Positions 25,433-34,056 are shown, counted from the first letter of the stretch. The stretch is 64,000 nucleotides of DNA from an uncultured Pseudomonadota bacterium (GCA_946480245.1 CAMLIZ010000003.1:4136-68135); one strand, 5' to 3'. Made by a program: numbers and translations. The notes: a model not told the origin generated them from the letters alone.

Positions 25433-27051
25433 CACGCGCCCTTCAGGTGCTCAGGGTCCGTGGCCAGGCGCACGAGCTGCACGGCGTTGGCGCTGTCCAC
25501 CTCCACCTGCCACTGCTCTGCACCGAACTCGTTGCTGAGCGTGAACGCGTCGCTGTCGGCAACTGCGGTCGTGTCGGTGAGCACACCGTCGGCGTACACC
25601 TTCACCGTCACCGGATAGGCCGTGGCCTTCACCTTGCAGAAGCCGTAGTTCACCGGCTTGGGCTGCACAAACTGCTTGCTGACAGCTGTGGCGGTGAGCG
25701 CGGCGCCGGCGGCGAACTTGCGCACGTTGCCGCCCTCCAGCACGTACAGGGCATCGGCCAGATCGTCGTAGTGGCAGGCATCGAACCCGCTGGACAGCGA
25801 CCACAGACCATCCTGTGGCCGCAGCGGGTCCATCATGAAGCCCTTCAGCACGCCGCCGCCGGAGTCGTAGGAGCACACGTAGAAGCGGCCCCAGCGTCCG
25901 GCCACCATCGTGTCGGGATTCATCGCGCGCCACTGCTCCGGGCGCACCACGCCGAGGGTCACGAGGTACTGGCCGTTGTCGCCGTAGTACGCCAGACCCT
26001 CGCTGGATGGCCACACCACGCCGTGGCTGAAACTCACCACGCCGAGTGCGCTGCGGCAGGCCTGCGGGATGCCTGGCGGCCGGTCGGTGATGCTCTGCGG
26101 ATCGGTGCCGTAGAAGTGCACCGGCGCTGCCGACGTGAGCACGAGCAGGTTTTCGCCCCAGGTGGCCATTGCCACCGGCTTGTTGCGCAGCGACTTCTGG
26201 TTGCGCAGAGGGTAGGCGTATGGGTAGCCGGGCTCGCAGATGTAGAGCGTCTTGCCGCTGAGCATCGCCACCATGCTGTTCCACAGCGGCGTGAGCGCGA
26301 ACCCGTCGCTGGGCGGTGGCAGGAAGCCTTCGGTCGGCAGCAGATCGTTGAGCGCACGCGCATCGTCACTGGTGGTGGTCGTGCCGATCGGCACCTCGCG
26401 CAGAAAGTACAGGTCAGCCGTGCCCGTCACGTCGGACTGCGTGCGGTAGATGCGACGCACCGTGAAGCCGTAGTTGCCAGCCGGCGGGGTGGCTGTCAGC
26501 GTGATGTCCACGATGGCGCCAGGCTTGCAAGTCAGCGCCGCACTCACCGGCGACGGGCCCGATTCCCAGCCCAGGTCATTGGCGAAGGTCTCGACGTAGA
26601 AGCGCTCGCTCGCGGTCCCCGTGGCGCCGTCGGTGTTCAGCACCAGCGTGGGCGCGCTGTCCGGATTCGGCACCGCGAGCTCGCGCGTGCCCTGCGGGTA
26701 GGGTGCGGACCCGAGGCCGATCGCGGTGTCGGTCCATTTCGGAGTGCCCGAGCCGGTGAAGAACGTGCGCTCGGTGCTGTTGGTGCCGAAGGCCAGCATC
26801 GCGTGCACCACGGTGCTCCAGCTGAGCCAGTAGTTGGCGTCGTTGAGCACGTCGCGGCCCATACGCCAGATGGTCTTCTGCTGCGGCACCGTCGGCACCG
26901 TTGCCACCGTGGAGCGGGCCTTCAGCGGTCGCAGGCTGCCCGGCTGGGTCGGGTCGGCGTCCACGATGCTGGTGCACACCGCTTCGGCGAGTTGGCGCGG
27001 ATCCACCGCCTGGTTGGAACCCGAGAAACCGGTGAAGTTGATCGGCAGCAT
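25432..27051 (-). CDS. Podovirus tail/stabilisation protein
   Basis: A 539-residue protein, soluble and beta-rich with an opening MLPINFTGFSGSNQAVDPRQL and repeated blade-like segments (PQQKTIWRMGRDVLNDANYW, VYGTD-type LTSAAPVHFYGTDPQSI, WPSSEGLAYYGDNGQYLV, GRWGRFYVCSYDSGGGV), suggesting a beta-propeller such as that of tail stabilisation proteins (P22 gp10-like). The assignment rests on general form, not on a decisive motif. It is the first gene after motif copy 2 and has a GGGGAG site upstream. Confidence 0.6.
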   Translation of the reverse strand: MLPINFTGFSGSNQAVDPRQLAEAVCTSIVDADPTQPGSLRPLKARSTVATVPTVPQQKTIWRMGRDVLNDANYWLSWSTVVHAMLAFGTNSTERTFFTGSGTPKWTDTAIGLGSAPYPQGTRELAVPNPDSAPTLVLNTDGATGTASERFYVETFANDLGWESGPSPVSAALTCKPGAIVDITLTATPPAGNYGFTVRRIYRTQSDVTGTADLYFLREVPIGTTTTSDDARALNDLLPTEGFLPPPSDGFALTPLWNSMVAMLSGKTLYICEPGYPYAYPLRNQKSLRNKPVAMATWGENLLVLTSAAPVHFYGTDPQSITDRPPGIPQACRSALGVVSFSHGVVWPSSEGLAYYGDNGQYLVTLGVVRPEQWRAMNPDTMVAGRWGRFYVCSYDSGGGVLKGFMMDPLRPQDGLWSLSSGFDACHYDDLADALYVLEGGNVRKFAAGAALTATAVSKQFVQPKPVNYGFCKVKATAYPVTVKVYADGVLTDTTAVADSDAFTLSNEFGAEQWQVEVDSANAVQLVRLATDPEHLKGA

Positions 27052-27071
27052 GCGGTCATGCTCCCCAGGAA

Positions 27072-27092
27072 ACTCCGAAATTCAACCGCCGC
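27072..27092 (-). promoter_or_regulatory. Late-block motif copy 2 (GGCGGTTGAATTTC)
   Basis: Minus strand GGCGGTTGAATTTC at 27077-27090, 26 bases before the start of the tail protein gene. The TGA inside the motif is also the stop codon of Rz (27082-27084). Confidence 0.5.
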
Positions 27093-27630
27093 CGCAGGTC
27101 AACGTGCTCTGTCGCTCGAGCAGGCGTCGGACTTCGGCAGCGTGATGCTCAGCCGCTTCTGCAAGCGCTCCCTGTACTCGCAGGCCATCCGCCAGTAGGT
27201 CCCCGGCGGCGGAGGCTCGCTCACGTTCGCCGGCGGCGGCAGTCTCGGTGGTTCCACCGGCGGCGGGGCGATCTGCCCAAGCGGCGAGCTGCTGGCGCAG
27301 GCCGTCAGCATCAGCACGCCAAGCAGCAGCGCGCCGGTCGTTGTCTGCGCGCATCCGCGCGAGTTCGTCGTCATGAGCCTTCTCCTTGGCGGCCATCACC
27401 TGCTCGAGCGCGCGGTAGCGCTGCGCCTGCGCGAGCGCGGTGCTCGCGGCGTCGGCCACCGCCCGGGCGTGCTGCTCGCGCACCTGCGCGAGGCTCGCGC
27501 CGCACTGCGCCAGGCGCGCGCGCGCGTCCTGGGCCTGCCCCCACTGCCAGGCCAACGCCGCCGTCAGCGCCGCCAGCACGACCAGCGCACCGAGGCGCGC
27601 TGGCGTCAGGAAAGCAGCCAGTGCACCCAC
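27082..27630 (-). CDS. Rz: Spanin i-component (Rz-like)
   Basis: A 182-residue protein; I chose GTG 27630 because the following residues give a membrane anchor (LGALVVLAALTAALAWQWG) and then a long periplasmic coiled coil (residues 40-160), the form of inner-membrane spanins that fuse the outer and inner membranes at lysis. It contains a complete second gene in another frame (Rz1, 27099-27374) and overlaps the upstream membrane gene by 25 bases. It ends RQSTLTCGGG. Confidence 0.8.
   Translation of the reverse strand: MGALAAFLTPARLGALVVLAALTAALAWQWGQAQDARARLAQCGASLAQVREQHARAVADAASTALAQAQRYRALEQVMAAKEKAHDDELARMRADNDRRAAAWRADADGLRQQLAAWADRPAAGGTTETAAAGERERASAAGDLLADGLRVQGALAEAAEHHAAEVRRLLERQSTLTCGGG
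27099..27374 (-). CDS. Rz1: Spanin o-component (Rz1-like lipoprotein), embedded in Rz
   Basis: A 91-residue protein from ATG 27374 wholly inside Rz in a different frame. It has a lipoprotein signal (ALLLGVLMLTAC; lipobox LTAC with the lipidated Cys) and a proline-rich mature part (APPPVEPPRLPPPANVSEPP), the hallmarks of Rz1. Nesting of Rz1 in Rz is known in lambda-like phages. It should be anchored in the outer membrane and bind Rz across the periplasm. Confidence 0.85.
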   Translation of the reverse strand: MTTNSRGCAQTTTGALLLGVLMLTACASSSPLGQIAPPPVEPPRLPPPANVSEPPPPGTYWRMACEYRERLQKRLSITLPKSDACSSDRAR

Positions 27631-27914
27631 GGCACCACCCCATCCAGCCAGGCCAGCATCACCAGCGCACCCATCAGCCCCGCGCGCGCGTCCCACCAGT
27701 CCTTCGTGTGGATGAGCGGCCGAGCGGCGTCGTAGTAGCGCTCCTTCGCCCAGCACACGACGATCACGATCAGCAGCGACAGCAGCACGGCAAAGATCCA
27801 GCCCAGCGGCAGGAACACCTCGCGCAAAGCGCCGTAAAGCGCGGCACAGCCGAGCGCATGCGCCTGCTTGTCGAGTTGTGCGAACAACCACTTGAGGGTG
27901 TCGGTCGGATTCAT
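27606..27914 (-). CDS. Small membrane protein of the lysis cassette (holin candidate)
   Basis: A 102-residue protein from ATG 27914 (MNPTDTLKWLFAQLDKQAHAL). It has two to three hydrophobic segments (LGWIFAVLLSLLIVIVVCWA; LMGALVMLAWLDGVVPW) separated by a charged loop with ERYYDAARPLIHTKDWWDA. It lies between endolysin and Rz, where phages carry holins or lysis accessory proteins. Its start overlaps the endolysin stop by 4 bases. Holin and antiholin roles cannot be separated from the other candidate at 28531-28998. Confidence 0.65.
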   Translation of the reverse strand: MNPTDTLKWLFAQLDKQAHALGCAALYGALREVFLPLGWIFAVLLSLLIVIVVCWAKERYYDAARPLIHTKDWWDARAGLMGALVMLAWLDGVVPWVHWLLS

Positions 27915-28534
27915 GTCAAGTTCTCCATCTCGTTGTGGGCCTTGGTGTAGAGGGCGCGCCGGTCGGTCAGGCCCTGCTGGCCGCCCTGCACTGCGCGCGT
28001 CACGCGTTCGATCGTGTCGATCGCGTCGTCTGGAACCTTGCGCTCCCACCACAGCACTGCACAGCGCAGCGCTGCGTCCGGCTGTTCCAGCAGTTCCGGG
28101 TGCTCGATCAGCGGCAGGCCGGTGAGCGCGGCCAGCAGGCTGTAGTTCGCTCGGCCGGTGACCATCGGGATGCCGCGGCCGCGATACAGCCAGCCGTCGC
28201 CCCAGGCGTTGTTGCCCATGCGGCCGCCGTACACGTGATTGGCCAGCGCTTCGGGGTTGTGCTCATAGCGGATCGCCTCGGCCGCGCCCGGGAAGCGCTC
28301 GGGCCACACCTGCTGCAGTCGCGGCGCGGGGTAGTTCAGGTTTTCAGTGAGGCGCTCGAGCAGTTCTGTCTCGTAGAGCACCTGCGCCAGAAAATCGTCC
28401 ATCTCGCGCTTGCCTTGGCTGAAGCACCAGGGCTGCACGTGATGCTCGAACACCGGCGCCCACGCGGCCGCCGTCTCGGCGCTCACGCAGCACGCCTTGA
28501 GCACGGTAAGCCAGGTGAGCGCGTCGATGGTCAT
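27911..28534 (-). CDS. Endolysin, glycoside hydrolase family 19
   Basis: A 207-residue chitinase-like muramidase that cleaves peptidoglycan. GH19 features: AQVLYETELLERLTENLNYPAPRLQQVWPERF (catalytic Glu region and conserved NLNY), EALANHVYGGRMGNNAWGDGWLYRGRG (the family YxGRMGN...GxYRGRG signature) and a closing LPLIEHPELLEQPDAALRCAVLWW. There is no N-terminal signal, so a holin is needed for export. ATG 28534 overlaps the preceding membrane gene (ATGA). Confidence 0.92.
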   Translation of the reverse strand: MTIDALTWLTVLKACCVSAETAAAWAPVFEHHVQPWCFSQGKREMDDFLAQVLYETELLERLTENLNYPAPRLQQVWPERFPGAAEAIRYEHNPEALANHVYGGRMGNNAWGDGWLYRGRGIPMVTGRANYSLLAALTGLPLIEHPELLEQPDAALRCAVLWWERKVPDDAIDTIERVTRAVQGGQQGLTDRRALYTKAHNEMENLT

Positions 28535-28998
28535 GTCGGGCCGGCCTTGTCGTCGAGACCCGCTCGGGCGGCGATGGCGTCGGCGCCTCGGTCGCGCACG
28601 ATGATGCGCAGCTTCACCAGCATGCCGATGATTCCCCAGGACAGCGCGCCGTAGAGCAGGCCCACCGGCAGCGCGAGCTCGGCCCATGACTGGAAGCACT
28701 CGTCCCAGTTGCTGCAGGCCGCGAGGTTGATCCAGTCGAACATCGCGTCGAGCCAGCGCATCGTCGCCGGCGTGCACGAGATGGACACGACGCCGGCAGC
28801 CACGAACTGCACGAACGTCAGCTTCAGCCGCTGCGCGCGGTCGGGCACCACGTGCGCGGTGTCTGCCGCGGCGACCAAAAGGCCGCCGATGCCACCCACG
28901 CCGAGCAGCGTGCCGATCTTGGCCAGGAGGCCGAATTTCCAGGCAGCGATGCCCGCTGCCGCTGAGGTTGCGGGTTCCGTCATGTTGGTGGCTCTCAT
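28531..28998 (-). CDS. Membrane protein before endolysin (holin candidate)
   Basis: A 155-residue protein with alternative starts at 28998 and 28983 (MTEPATSAAAGIAAWKFGLL). Hydrophobic segments: residues about 25-45 (IGTLLGVGGIGGLLVAAAD), 65-80 (LTFVQFVAAGVVSISC) and 110-130 (ALPVGLLYGALSWGIIGML). The C-terminus is charged (KLRIIVRDRGADAIAAR). Its gene overlaps that of the endolysin by 4 bases, the usual holin place. Confidence 0.65.
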   Translation of the reverse strand: MRATNMTEPATSAAAGIAAWKFGLLAKIGTLLGVGGIGGLLVAAADTAHVVPDRAQRLKLTFVQFVAAGVVSISCTPATMRWLDAMFDWINLAACSNWDECFQSWAELALPVGLLYGALSWGIIGMLVKLRIIVRDRGADAIAARAGLDDKAGPT

Positions 28999-29023
28999 GG
29001 TCGAAGGGGTCGAGTTGAGGTGC

Positions 29024-30658
29024 TCAGGCCTTCAGCAGCAGGATGGCGTCACCCGCCCACAGCTTCAGGGTCGTCACGGCAGTGCCGTCGTTCTGGCTTG
29101 TCCCTTGGTCGTAGTTGTTGTGCGCGTCCTGGCTGCCCAGGAAGCGCCGCAGGCCCAGCGCGGACAGGTCCACCGAGGTCTGCAGTCGGAAGAAGCCGAC
29201 CGGCTTGTTCAGCGTGATGGTGTTGCCGGCCTGCGACCATTCGATCCAGGTGGCGCCGGTGTTGTTGATCGTGAAGAAGCCGTTGAAGCTGCCCCCGTCA
29301 CCGGTGGTCTCGTCGATCCACACCTTGTCGCCTACCGCCGCGCCGTGATTGCCTGCGCTCCAGTTGGTCCAGTCCAGGCGCACCACTCCACCGGCGCTGC
29401 GCGACAGCGTGACGGTGCCCACGTTGGCCATCCACTTGCCGCGGTTGTCGCTGGGGTTGACCACCACGAGACCGTTCTCGTGGTCTCGTGCCCATAACCC
29501 CTTGCCGGCCCACACGCCCGTGTTGCGTGCGGCGGTCTGCCTCGCCTCTGTCGGCTTGCCGATCATCTGATCGAACTCGTCGACCCAGAATTGCCGCATG
29601 GTCTGCCCGGAGCCGCTCAGCTTTCCGGGCTCGTCGGCCAGCATGCAGTGGCCGTTGTCCAGCATCGTGATGCCCAGGCCGTAGCGGCTCTTGCGCAGCG
29701 CGTCGATCGTGTTGTTGGAATCGATGTAGATGAGCAGGAACGCCGTTTCCCGCACGTTGTCGATGACGCTGCGGTACCACGTCATCACGTTGGAGAAGTA
29801 GTTGTAGGTGTCGATGCTGTAGGAGCGCCCGACGACGGCCTCCAATAGGCCGATGTCAGCCTTACCGGAGAGCTCGGCCGTGCTCACCGACGCCATGAAC
29901 GTCGTGCTGTCGGGCTCCGTGTTCGCGGCGATCCGCAGGCCCGGAAACAGCCGAGCCTTCAGCGCCGCCCAGTAGCGCACGTAGCCCTTGCGGTACTCGC
30001 TTTTCAGCGTGGCGTCCGTCGGGTCGTCATTCACCCCGTCCAGGTTGTAGTCCCCGCACAGCGGGTTCAGCGGCACGTCGAGGTCCTTGTGCGGTCCCAC
30101 GAACACGTTGTCGTTGAATACGAAGTCCAGAGCGCCGGCGTCGCCCAGCTTCTTCAGCCAGTTGTCGACATAGCCCTGCGCGATGGCGTGAATGGCCCGG
30201 TTTCCCTTGCCGTCGCGCGCCGGGTAGTCGGTCTGGTTCACCTCGTAGGCCGCATATGCGAGGTCGGCGCGCGTCTTCGTTGCGGTGCCCGCGGCTTTCA
30301 CCCACCAGCTGGCTGCGTCCGAGCCGCCAGAGTTCAGCGCGTTGTAGATCGCGGTGTAGTCGGCGCCCGCAACTGCCTGCTGCGACAGGATCGTGTACTG
30401 GCCCACCTTGATGGCGGGGTTGGCCGCCTTCAGCGCCTGCATGAACTGCCGCCCGATGTCGGTACCGGATGCGCCGCTGGCCTGCGTGCTGCTCATGTTG
30501 CGCAGCACGTACTCGTACTTGGACTGGGCCGCCAGCGTGGCGGCATCGAAGCTGCCAGCGCTGTTGCGATAGTCGATCGCCGCCACCTTCGGCCGGCGAT
30601 ACAGGACCTGCGCATCGGCGGCGCGCTTCAGGTTGTCGATGAGCACCGAGCGCTTCAC
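29024..30658 (-). CDS. Putative virion glycoside hydrolase (GHL15-like)
   Basis: A 544-residue protein from GTG 30658, coupled to the upstream gene (GTGA). The centre resembles bacterial putative glycosidases with a TIM-barrel: KVAAIDYRN, PAIKVGQYTILSQQ, DFVFNDNVFVGPHKD, CGDYNLDGVNDDPTDA, IAANTEPDSTT and ETAFLLIYIDSN; the last 140 residues are a beta domain (GLVVVNPSDNRGKWMANV). Such proteins could serve as tailspikes that break capsule or biofilm sugars. Catalytic residues cannot be named with confidence. Confidence 0.55.
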   Translation of the reverse strand: MKRSVLIDNLKRAADAQVLYRRPKVAAIDYRNSAGSFDAATLAAQSKYEYVLRNMSSTQASGASGTDIGRQFMQALKAANPAIKVGQYTILSQQAVAGADYTAIYNALNSGGSDAASWWVKAAGTATKTRADLAYAAYEVNQTDYPARDGKGNRAIHAIAQGYVDNWLKKLGDAGALDFVFNDNVFVGPHKDLDVPLNPLCGDYNLDGVNDDPTDATLKSEYRKGYVRYWAALKARLFPGLRIAANTEPDSTTFMASVSTAELSGKADIGLLEAVVGRSYSIDTYNYFSNVMTWYRSVIDNVRETAFLLIYIDSNNTIDALRKSRYGLGITMLDNGHCMLADEPGKLSGSGQTMRQFWVDEFDQMIGKPTEARQTAARNTGVWAGKGLWARDHENGLVVVNPSDNRGKWMANVGTVTLSRSAGGVVRLDWTNWSAGNHGAAVGDKVWIDETTGDGGSFNGFFTINNTGATWIEWSQAGNTITLNKPVGFFRLQTSVDLSALGLRRFLGSQDAHNNYDQGTSQNDGTAVTTLKLWAGDAILLLKA

Positions 30659-31704
30659 GGCACCATCTCGATGATCTGCGCCAGCAGCTGGTATGCGTCG
30701 CCGGCGGACACCGCGCTGATGCCGCACTGCACGTACAGCGGGTTCGCTGCATTGATGGCCAGCTCCTGCGCGCCGTTGCCGCCGTCAGCGGAGTTCGATC
30801 CGTTGTTCATCGAGCCGGTCACGAGCACCGTGGTGCTGCTGGTCACCCACAGGTCGAACTGCACGCGCGTGCTGGTGTTGTTCCCCGACAGGGAAACCGA
30901 CTGCGTGGACGTGTCGGCAGAGGTGCCCGCCTGGCCTACCTTGGGGAACAGGTTTGCCGCGGCAACGGCCCCCGTGCGGTGCGCATGCATCGTCACCCGG
31001 AAATGGTTCCCCGTTACCAGCAGTTCCGGTGGGATCAGCGCAATTCCGCCCGTTGGGACAAGTTGCTGATAGCCCGCGCTCACGCTCGACAGCGATGCCA
31101 CTGGCGCCGCGATCGTTCCCACTCGCTTGTGCAGAGCGAAGGCGCCGCACGGAACCCATCGGCCCGACCCGGTGAGCCCGGCGAACTCGAACAGGTGGCC
31201 CAGGTTTCCAACGTCGGTAGCGCCGTAGGCGTGGTATCCCACGTTCGACACGAACCGACGATCGCCTGGAGCCGCCAGCGTGTTGGCCGGCAGGGTCGAC
31301 AGCGTGCAGGCCAGCGTCTCACCTGCGTTGACCGCGCCCGACATGCCGGAAAACTTGCCCGACGCGTAGTTGTACGTCTTGACCAGCGCGCCGGCGGTCT
31401 CGCTGGCGACGGTACCGTCGGCGTTGTAGCCGATCGACCAGTTCAGCCCGTTCAGCGTGTAGCTGGCGACACTGCCGTCGGCGTTGTACGTCACGGCCGT
31501 CGGGTCCTGGGCCTGACCGCCGACCGATGTGCCGCTCGCACCGGCAAGGGACGTTCCGATCTGCACGTACTGCTGCACGGCCGGGCTCCACGTGTAGAGC
31601 GGCCACGCTGGATCGTCCACGACCCGCAGCAGAACTCCGTGCCCTTGCCACTTCAGGGTGGCCACCTGTGCGCTCAGTACGTCCACGATTCCCAACTGCT
31701 TCAT
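30655..31704 (-). CDS. Tail fibre-like protein with YD-type repeats
   Basis: A 349-residue protein. Residues 70-115 hold two YD-like repeats (VTYNADGSVASYTLNG, IGYNADGTVASETAGA); the rest is beta-rich (TRVQFDLWVTSSTTVLVTGSM). C-terminal region ends DAYQLLAQIIEMVP. It precedes the putative glycosidase gene with a GTGA overlap, so the pair may form one fibre or spike. No specific family recognised. Confidence 0.6.
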   Translation of the reverse strand: MKQLGIVDVLSAQVATLKWQGHGVLLRVVDDPAWPLYTWSPAVQQYVQIGTSLAGASGTSVGGQAQDPTAVTYNADGSVASYTLNGLNWSIGYNADGTVASETAGALVKTYNYASGKFSGMSGAVNAGETLACTLSTLPANTLAAPGDRRFVSNVGYHAYGATDVGNLGHLFEFAGLTGSGRWVPCGAFALHKRVGTIAAPVASLSSVSAGYQQLVPTGGIALIPPELLVTGNHFRVTMHAHRTGAVAAANLFPKVGQAGTSADTSTQSVSLSGNNTSTRVQFDLWVTSSTTVLVTGSMNNGSNSADGGNGAQELAINAANPLYVQCGISAVSAGDAYQLLAQIIEMVP

Positions 31705-31713
31705 CGTGTTGCC

Positions 31714-32328
31714 TTAGAAGTACACCGCCGTGGCCGCCTTGTCGGATGGAATGAGCGTCCTGGACACCCTCTGTGCGACCACCGCGATGCGGTTGTTGAA
31801 CAGCGCCGCCCTCTCGGCCGCTGTCGCCGCGTCGCGCCAGGTCACCCCGGGCAGCAACGCGAGCGTGGATGCGGCCCCCGCCGCGATGAATTCAGCCTCG
31901 TCCTCGAGCCAGTCGGGCCACGAGGAAGCGGCCTGATCGGTCGTCGGCTGGACCGCAACGTCGACGTACAGCGAGCCGACGTAGCCCGGAGCCGGCGTGA
32001 GCGTCAGCGCCGAGGTGCTCGGATCGAACACCGCGACGTTGCCGGTGCCATCGCGCACGTTGGCTCGGCCCAGCGCGCCACCGCGCACCACGTAGCGCGC
32101 GCTGTCGAAGAACACGGTGAGCACGCTCGCAATGCTCTGGCCAGCCACGGGCGTCAGCGGGTAGGCCGGCTGATCCACGATCGTCGGGATGGCGGCGAGC
32201 TGCAGGTTCCACACGCGCGTCTTGCGCGCGAAATACCTCGCAGCCTTCACGACGTGATCGAGCGCCAGCGCCTCGGGGCAGCCCTTGGCGTAGCGCAGCA
32301 CCTCTGGCAGAAACTCGTCCCAGGTCAT
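31714..32328 (-). CDS. Head-tail connector/tail tube-like protein
   Basis: A 204-residue protein from ATG 32328 (MTWDEFLPEVLRYAKGCPEALALDHVVKAARYFARKTRVW). The opening with a short helical head and a conserved aromatic motif, then a beta core (YPLTPVAGQSIASVLTVFFD) and a C-terminal helical part (WRDAATAAERAALFNNRIAVV), is common in podovirus neck proteins next to DUF6682-type genes. Coupled by ATGA to the upstream gene. Confidence 0.55.
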   Translation of the reverse strand: MTWDEFLPEVLRYAKGCPEALALDHVVKAARYFARKTRVWNLQLAAIPTIVDQPAYPLTPVAGQSIASVLTVFFDSARYVVRGGALGRANVRDGTGNVAVFDPSTSALTLTPAPGYVGSLYVDVAVQPTTDQAASSWPDWLEDEAEFIAAGAASTLALLPGVTWRDAATAAERAALFNNRIAVVAQRVSRTLIPSDKAATAVYF

Positions 32329-33128
32329 TTGGCGGCTCCGGCGGGAGTCGGCGCGAACGGCAGCCGCTGCAGGTTCGGGTTCACGCCGGTCAGTGCGGTG
32401 GCCTGGGCGTTGATCGACTGCACGAACATCGTGGCAAAGGCGACGCCCTTCTGCCCGTCGGCCCACTCGTTGGCCATGAAGTTGGCGCGCGCGACGACGT
32501 AGTTCACGAGGTCGTCGAGAAACACGTCGGCGATCGTGAGCTTGTCGTTCTCGCCAGCTCCTGAGGGGACGTAGCGCTCGGAACCAGCGACGCCGCCATC
32601 AGCCACCTTCACCGGCTGGGCCGTATACGAGGCCAGCACCCACACGGTCGATGCGGCGGGCACCGGCGGGTTGACGAAGAACAGGCGCGGGTTCTCCGGG
32701 TCGAAGCTGTACTCGCGCAGCGTGGCGTTGGCCTTCGCCGTGGTCATCCACAGCGGGTCCACCTCCACCAGCTTGGCCTGGTCGATCAACCGCAGCGCGC
32801 GGCCCACGGTGGCGCCGTCGGCACCCATGTTGCACACGAGCTTCAGCAGCGAGTTGCCGATGATCGGTGCCGCTGGAACCGATCCATCCTGCGGCTTGCA
32901 GTCAGCCGCCGCGATCTGCTCTAGCGACTGCAGGGCCCCAGCGCGCAGCTTGATCGCATCCATGCGCGAGCACGCGGTCGGGATGTACTTCGCGATCGCG
33001 GCTTGGCCGTCGTTGAGAAAGTCCACCAGCACCGCTTCGGACCAGCGCTTGAACTGCGGCTTGCTGTCCATGAGCAGGACAGAAGCGCGCCGCAGTGCCT
33101 CGCGGACGGTGTAGGTGGTGGCCGCCAT
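32325..33128 (-). CDS. DUF6682-like phage adaptor protein
   Basis: A 267-residue protein: N-terminal TYTVREALRRASVLLMDSKPQFKRWSEAVLVDFLNDGQAAIAKY is the opening of DUF6682-type adaptor proteins, followed by a middle NPRLFFVNPPVPAASTVWVLASYTAQPV and C-terminal helices (FLDDLVNYVVARANFMANE). These proteins connect portal and tail in podoviruses. Flanked by TGATG and ATGA overlaps, in the head-neck block after the capsid gene. Confidence 0.6.
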   Translation of the reverse strand: MAATTYTVREALRRASVLLMDSKPQFKRWSEAVLVDFLNDGQAAIAKYIPTACSRMDAIKLRAGALQSLEQIAAADCKPQDGSVPAAPIIGNSLLKLVCNMGADGATVGRALRLIDQAKLVEVDPLWMTTAKANATLREYSFDPENPRLFFVNPPVPAASTVWVLASYTAQPVKVADGGVAGSERYVPSGAGENDKLTIADVFLDDLVNYVVARANFMANEWADGQKGVAFATMFVQSINAQATALTGVNPNLQRLPFAPTPAGAAK

Positions 33129-33466
33129 CAGGCCGCCTCGTATTGCTGATAGGCGAGGTAACGCAGCTGTTCACGCAGCTTCACGTCGCTCAGCCGATCG
33201 GCCTCGCTGCGCGAAATGCCGCGCCGGTGCGCCAGGTGCCGCAGCGCTGCGCCGGCGAGCTTCTCCGGGTTCTCGCGATGCGCGGCCGGCAGCGCGGCCA
33301 GGTCCTCGACGCGCTCGCAAAGCGATGGCTGCGCCGCCTCCTTCGGCCGACGCACAACGCGCGCGGGCGCGGGGACAGGCTGGCTGGCCTGTCCCTGTGC
33401 TGCGCGTGCCGCGGCTTCGGCGGCACGCCGGGCCTTGAAGCCCGGCTTGGGTCCGCGCGCGCCCAC
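33128..33466 (-). CDS. Hypothetical head-region protein
   Basis: A 112-residue basic protein started at GTG 33466 (VGARGPKPGFKARR), 6 bases after the preceding stop. It is Ala/Arg-rich, then has a helical C-terminus (CERVEDLAALPAAHRENPEKLAGAALRHLAH...SEADRLSDVKLREQLRYLAYQ) like a small DNA- or protein-binding domain. Position between decoration-type and adaptor genes suggests a head-completion role. No family recognised. Confidence 0.5.
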   Translation of the reverse strand: MGARGPKPGFKARRAAEAAARAAQGQASQPVPAPARVVRRPKEAAQPSLCERVEDLAALPAAHRENPEKLAGAALRHLAHRRGISRSEADRLSDVKLREQLRYLAYQQYEAA

Positions 33467-33471
33467 GGCGA

Positions 33472-33984
33472 TTACGAGCCGCTGGCCATGCCGACCGGCA
33501 CAGGCGCGAAGTGCGCGATCAGCCGGATCTTGGCGCCGGCCACCAGCGTGGCGGCAGCCGCGCTCACCTTGATGCCCAGCGAGCGATCGACGTTCGATGC
33601 AGCCAGTTGCAGGCCGGTCACGGTGTCGAGGTTCACCACGCTGGCGGCGCGGCCCACCGTCGTGAGCGCATTGCCGAACTCGGTGCCCACAGTGCGCGCA
33701 GTCACGCCGTCGTTGCCGACGGTGGCCTGCAGCCATTCTCCGGTCATGACCCCGAACGTCAGCGTCAGCGTCGGGGCGCCGTTGCTGTCGATCTGGTCGC
33801 TTACCACCTTCAGGCTGGTGGGGACGTGCCCGGCCGGGATGGCCAGCATTTCGACGACATCGTTGAGCGCGAATGCGCCGGCAACGACGACATGCTCGGC
33901 GACTGCAACGACGGAATCGGCAGCGCTGTCGCCGCCCACGGCGGCCGCACGGTTGTTGGATTGGGTGGATTTGCGGAGTGCCAT
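33472..33984 (-). CDS. Putative head decoration/minor capsid protein
   Basis: A 170-residue, beta-rich protein (FALNDVVEMLAIPAGHVPTSLKVVSDQIDSNGAPTLT and LVAGAKIRLIAHFAPVPVG). Directly after the major capsid gene, with a long linker between them. This shape and position fit a decoration or head-stabilising protein. Not assigned to a named family. Confidence 0.6.
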   Translation of the reverse strand: MALRKSTQSNNRAAAVGGDSAADSVVAVAEHVVVAGAFALNDVVEMLAIPAGHVPTSLKVVSDQIDSNGAPTLTLTFGVMTGEWLQATVGNDGVTARTVGTEFGNALTTVGRAASVVNLDTVTGLQLAASNVDRSLGIKVSAAAATLVAGAKIRLIAHFAPVPVGMASGS

Positions 33985-34020
33985 GTTGTGCTCCTGGAGT
34001 CCTGTGGTGGTTTGGGCTCA

Positions 34021-34040
34021 GGAGCCGCCGAAGCGGCCCC
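34021..34040 (-). promoter_or_regulatory. UUCG tetraloop hairpin after the capsid gene
   Basis: Minus strand GGGGCCGCTTCGGCGGCTCC folds with a very stable C(UUCG)G loop 17 bases after the capsid stop codon. No T-run follows, so it is more likely an mRNA end-protecting or attenuating element than a full terminator. Function inferred. Confidence 0.6.
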
Positions 34041-34056
34041 TTGGGTCGCTGTCGGC

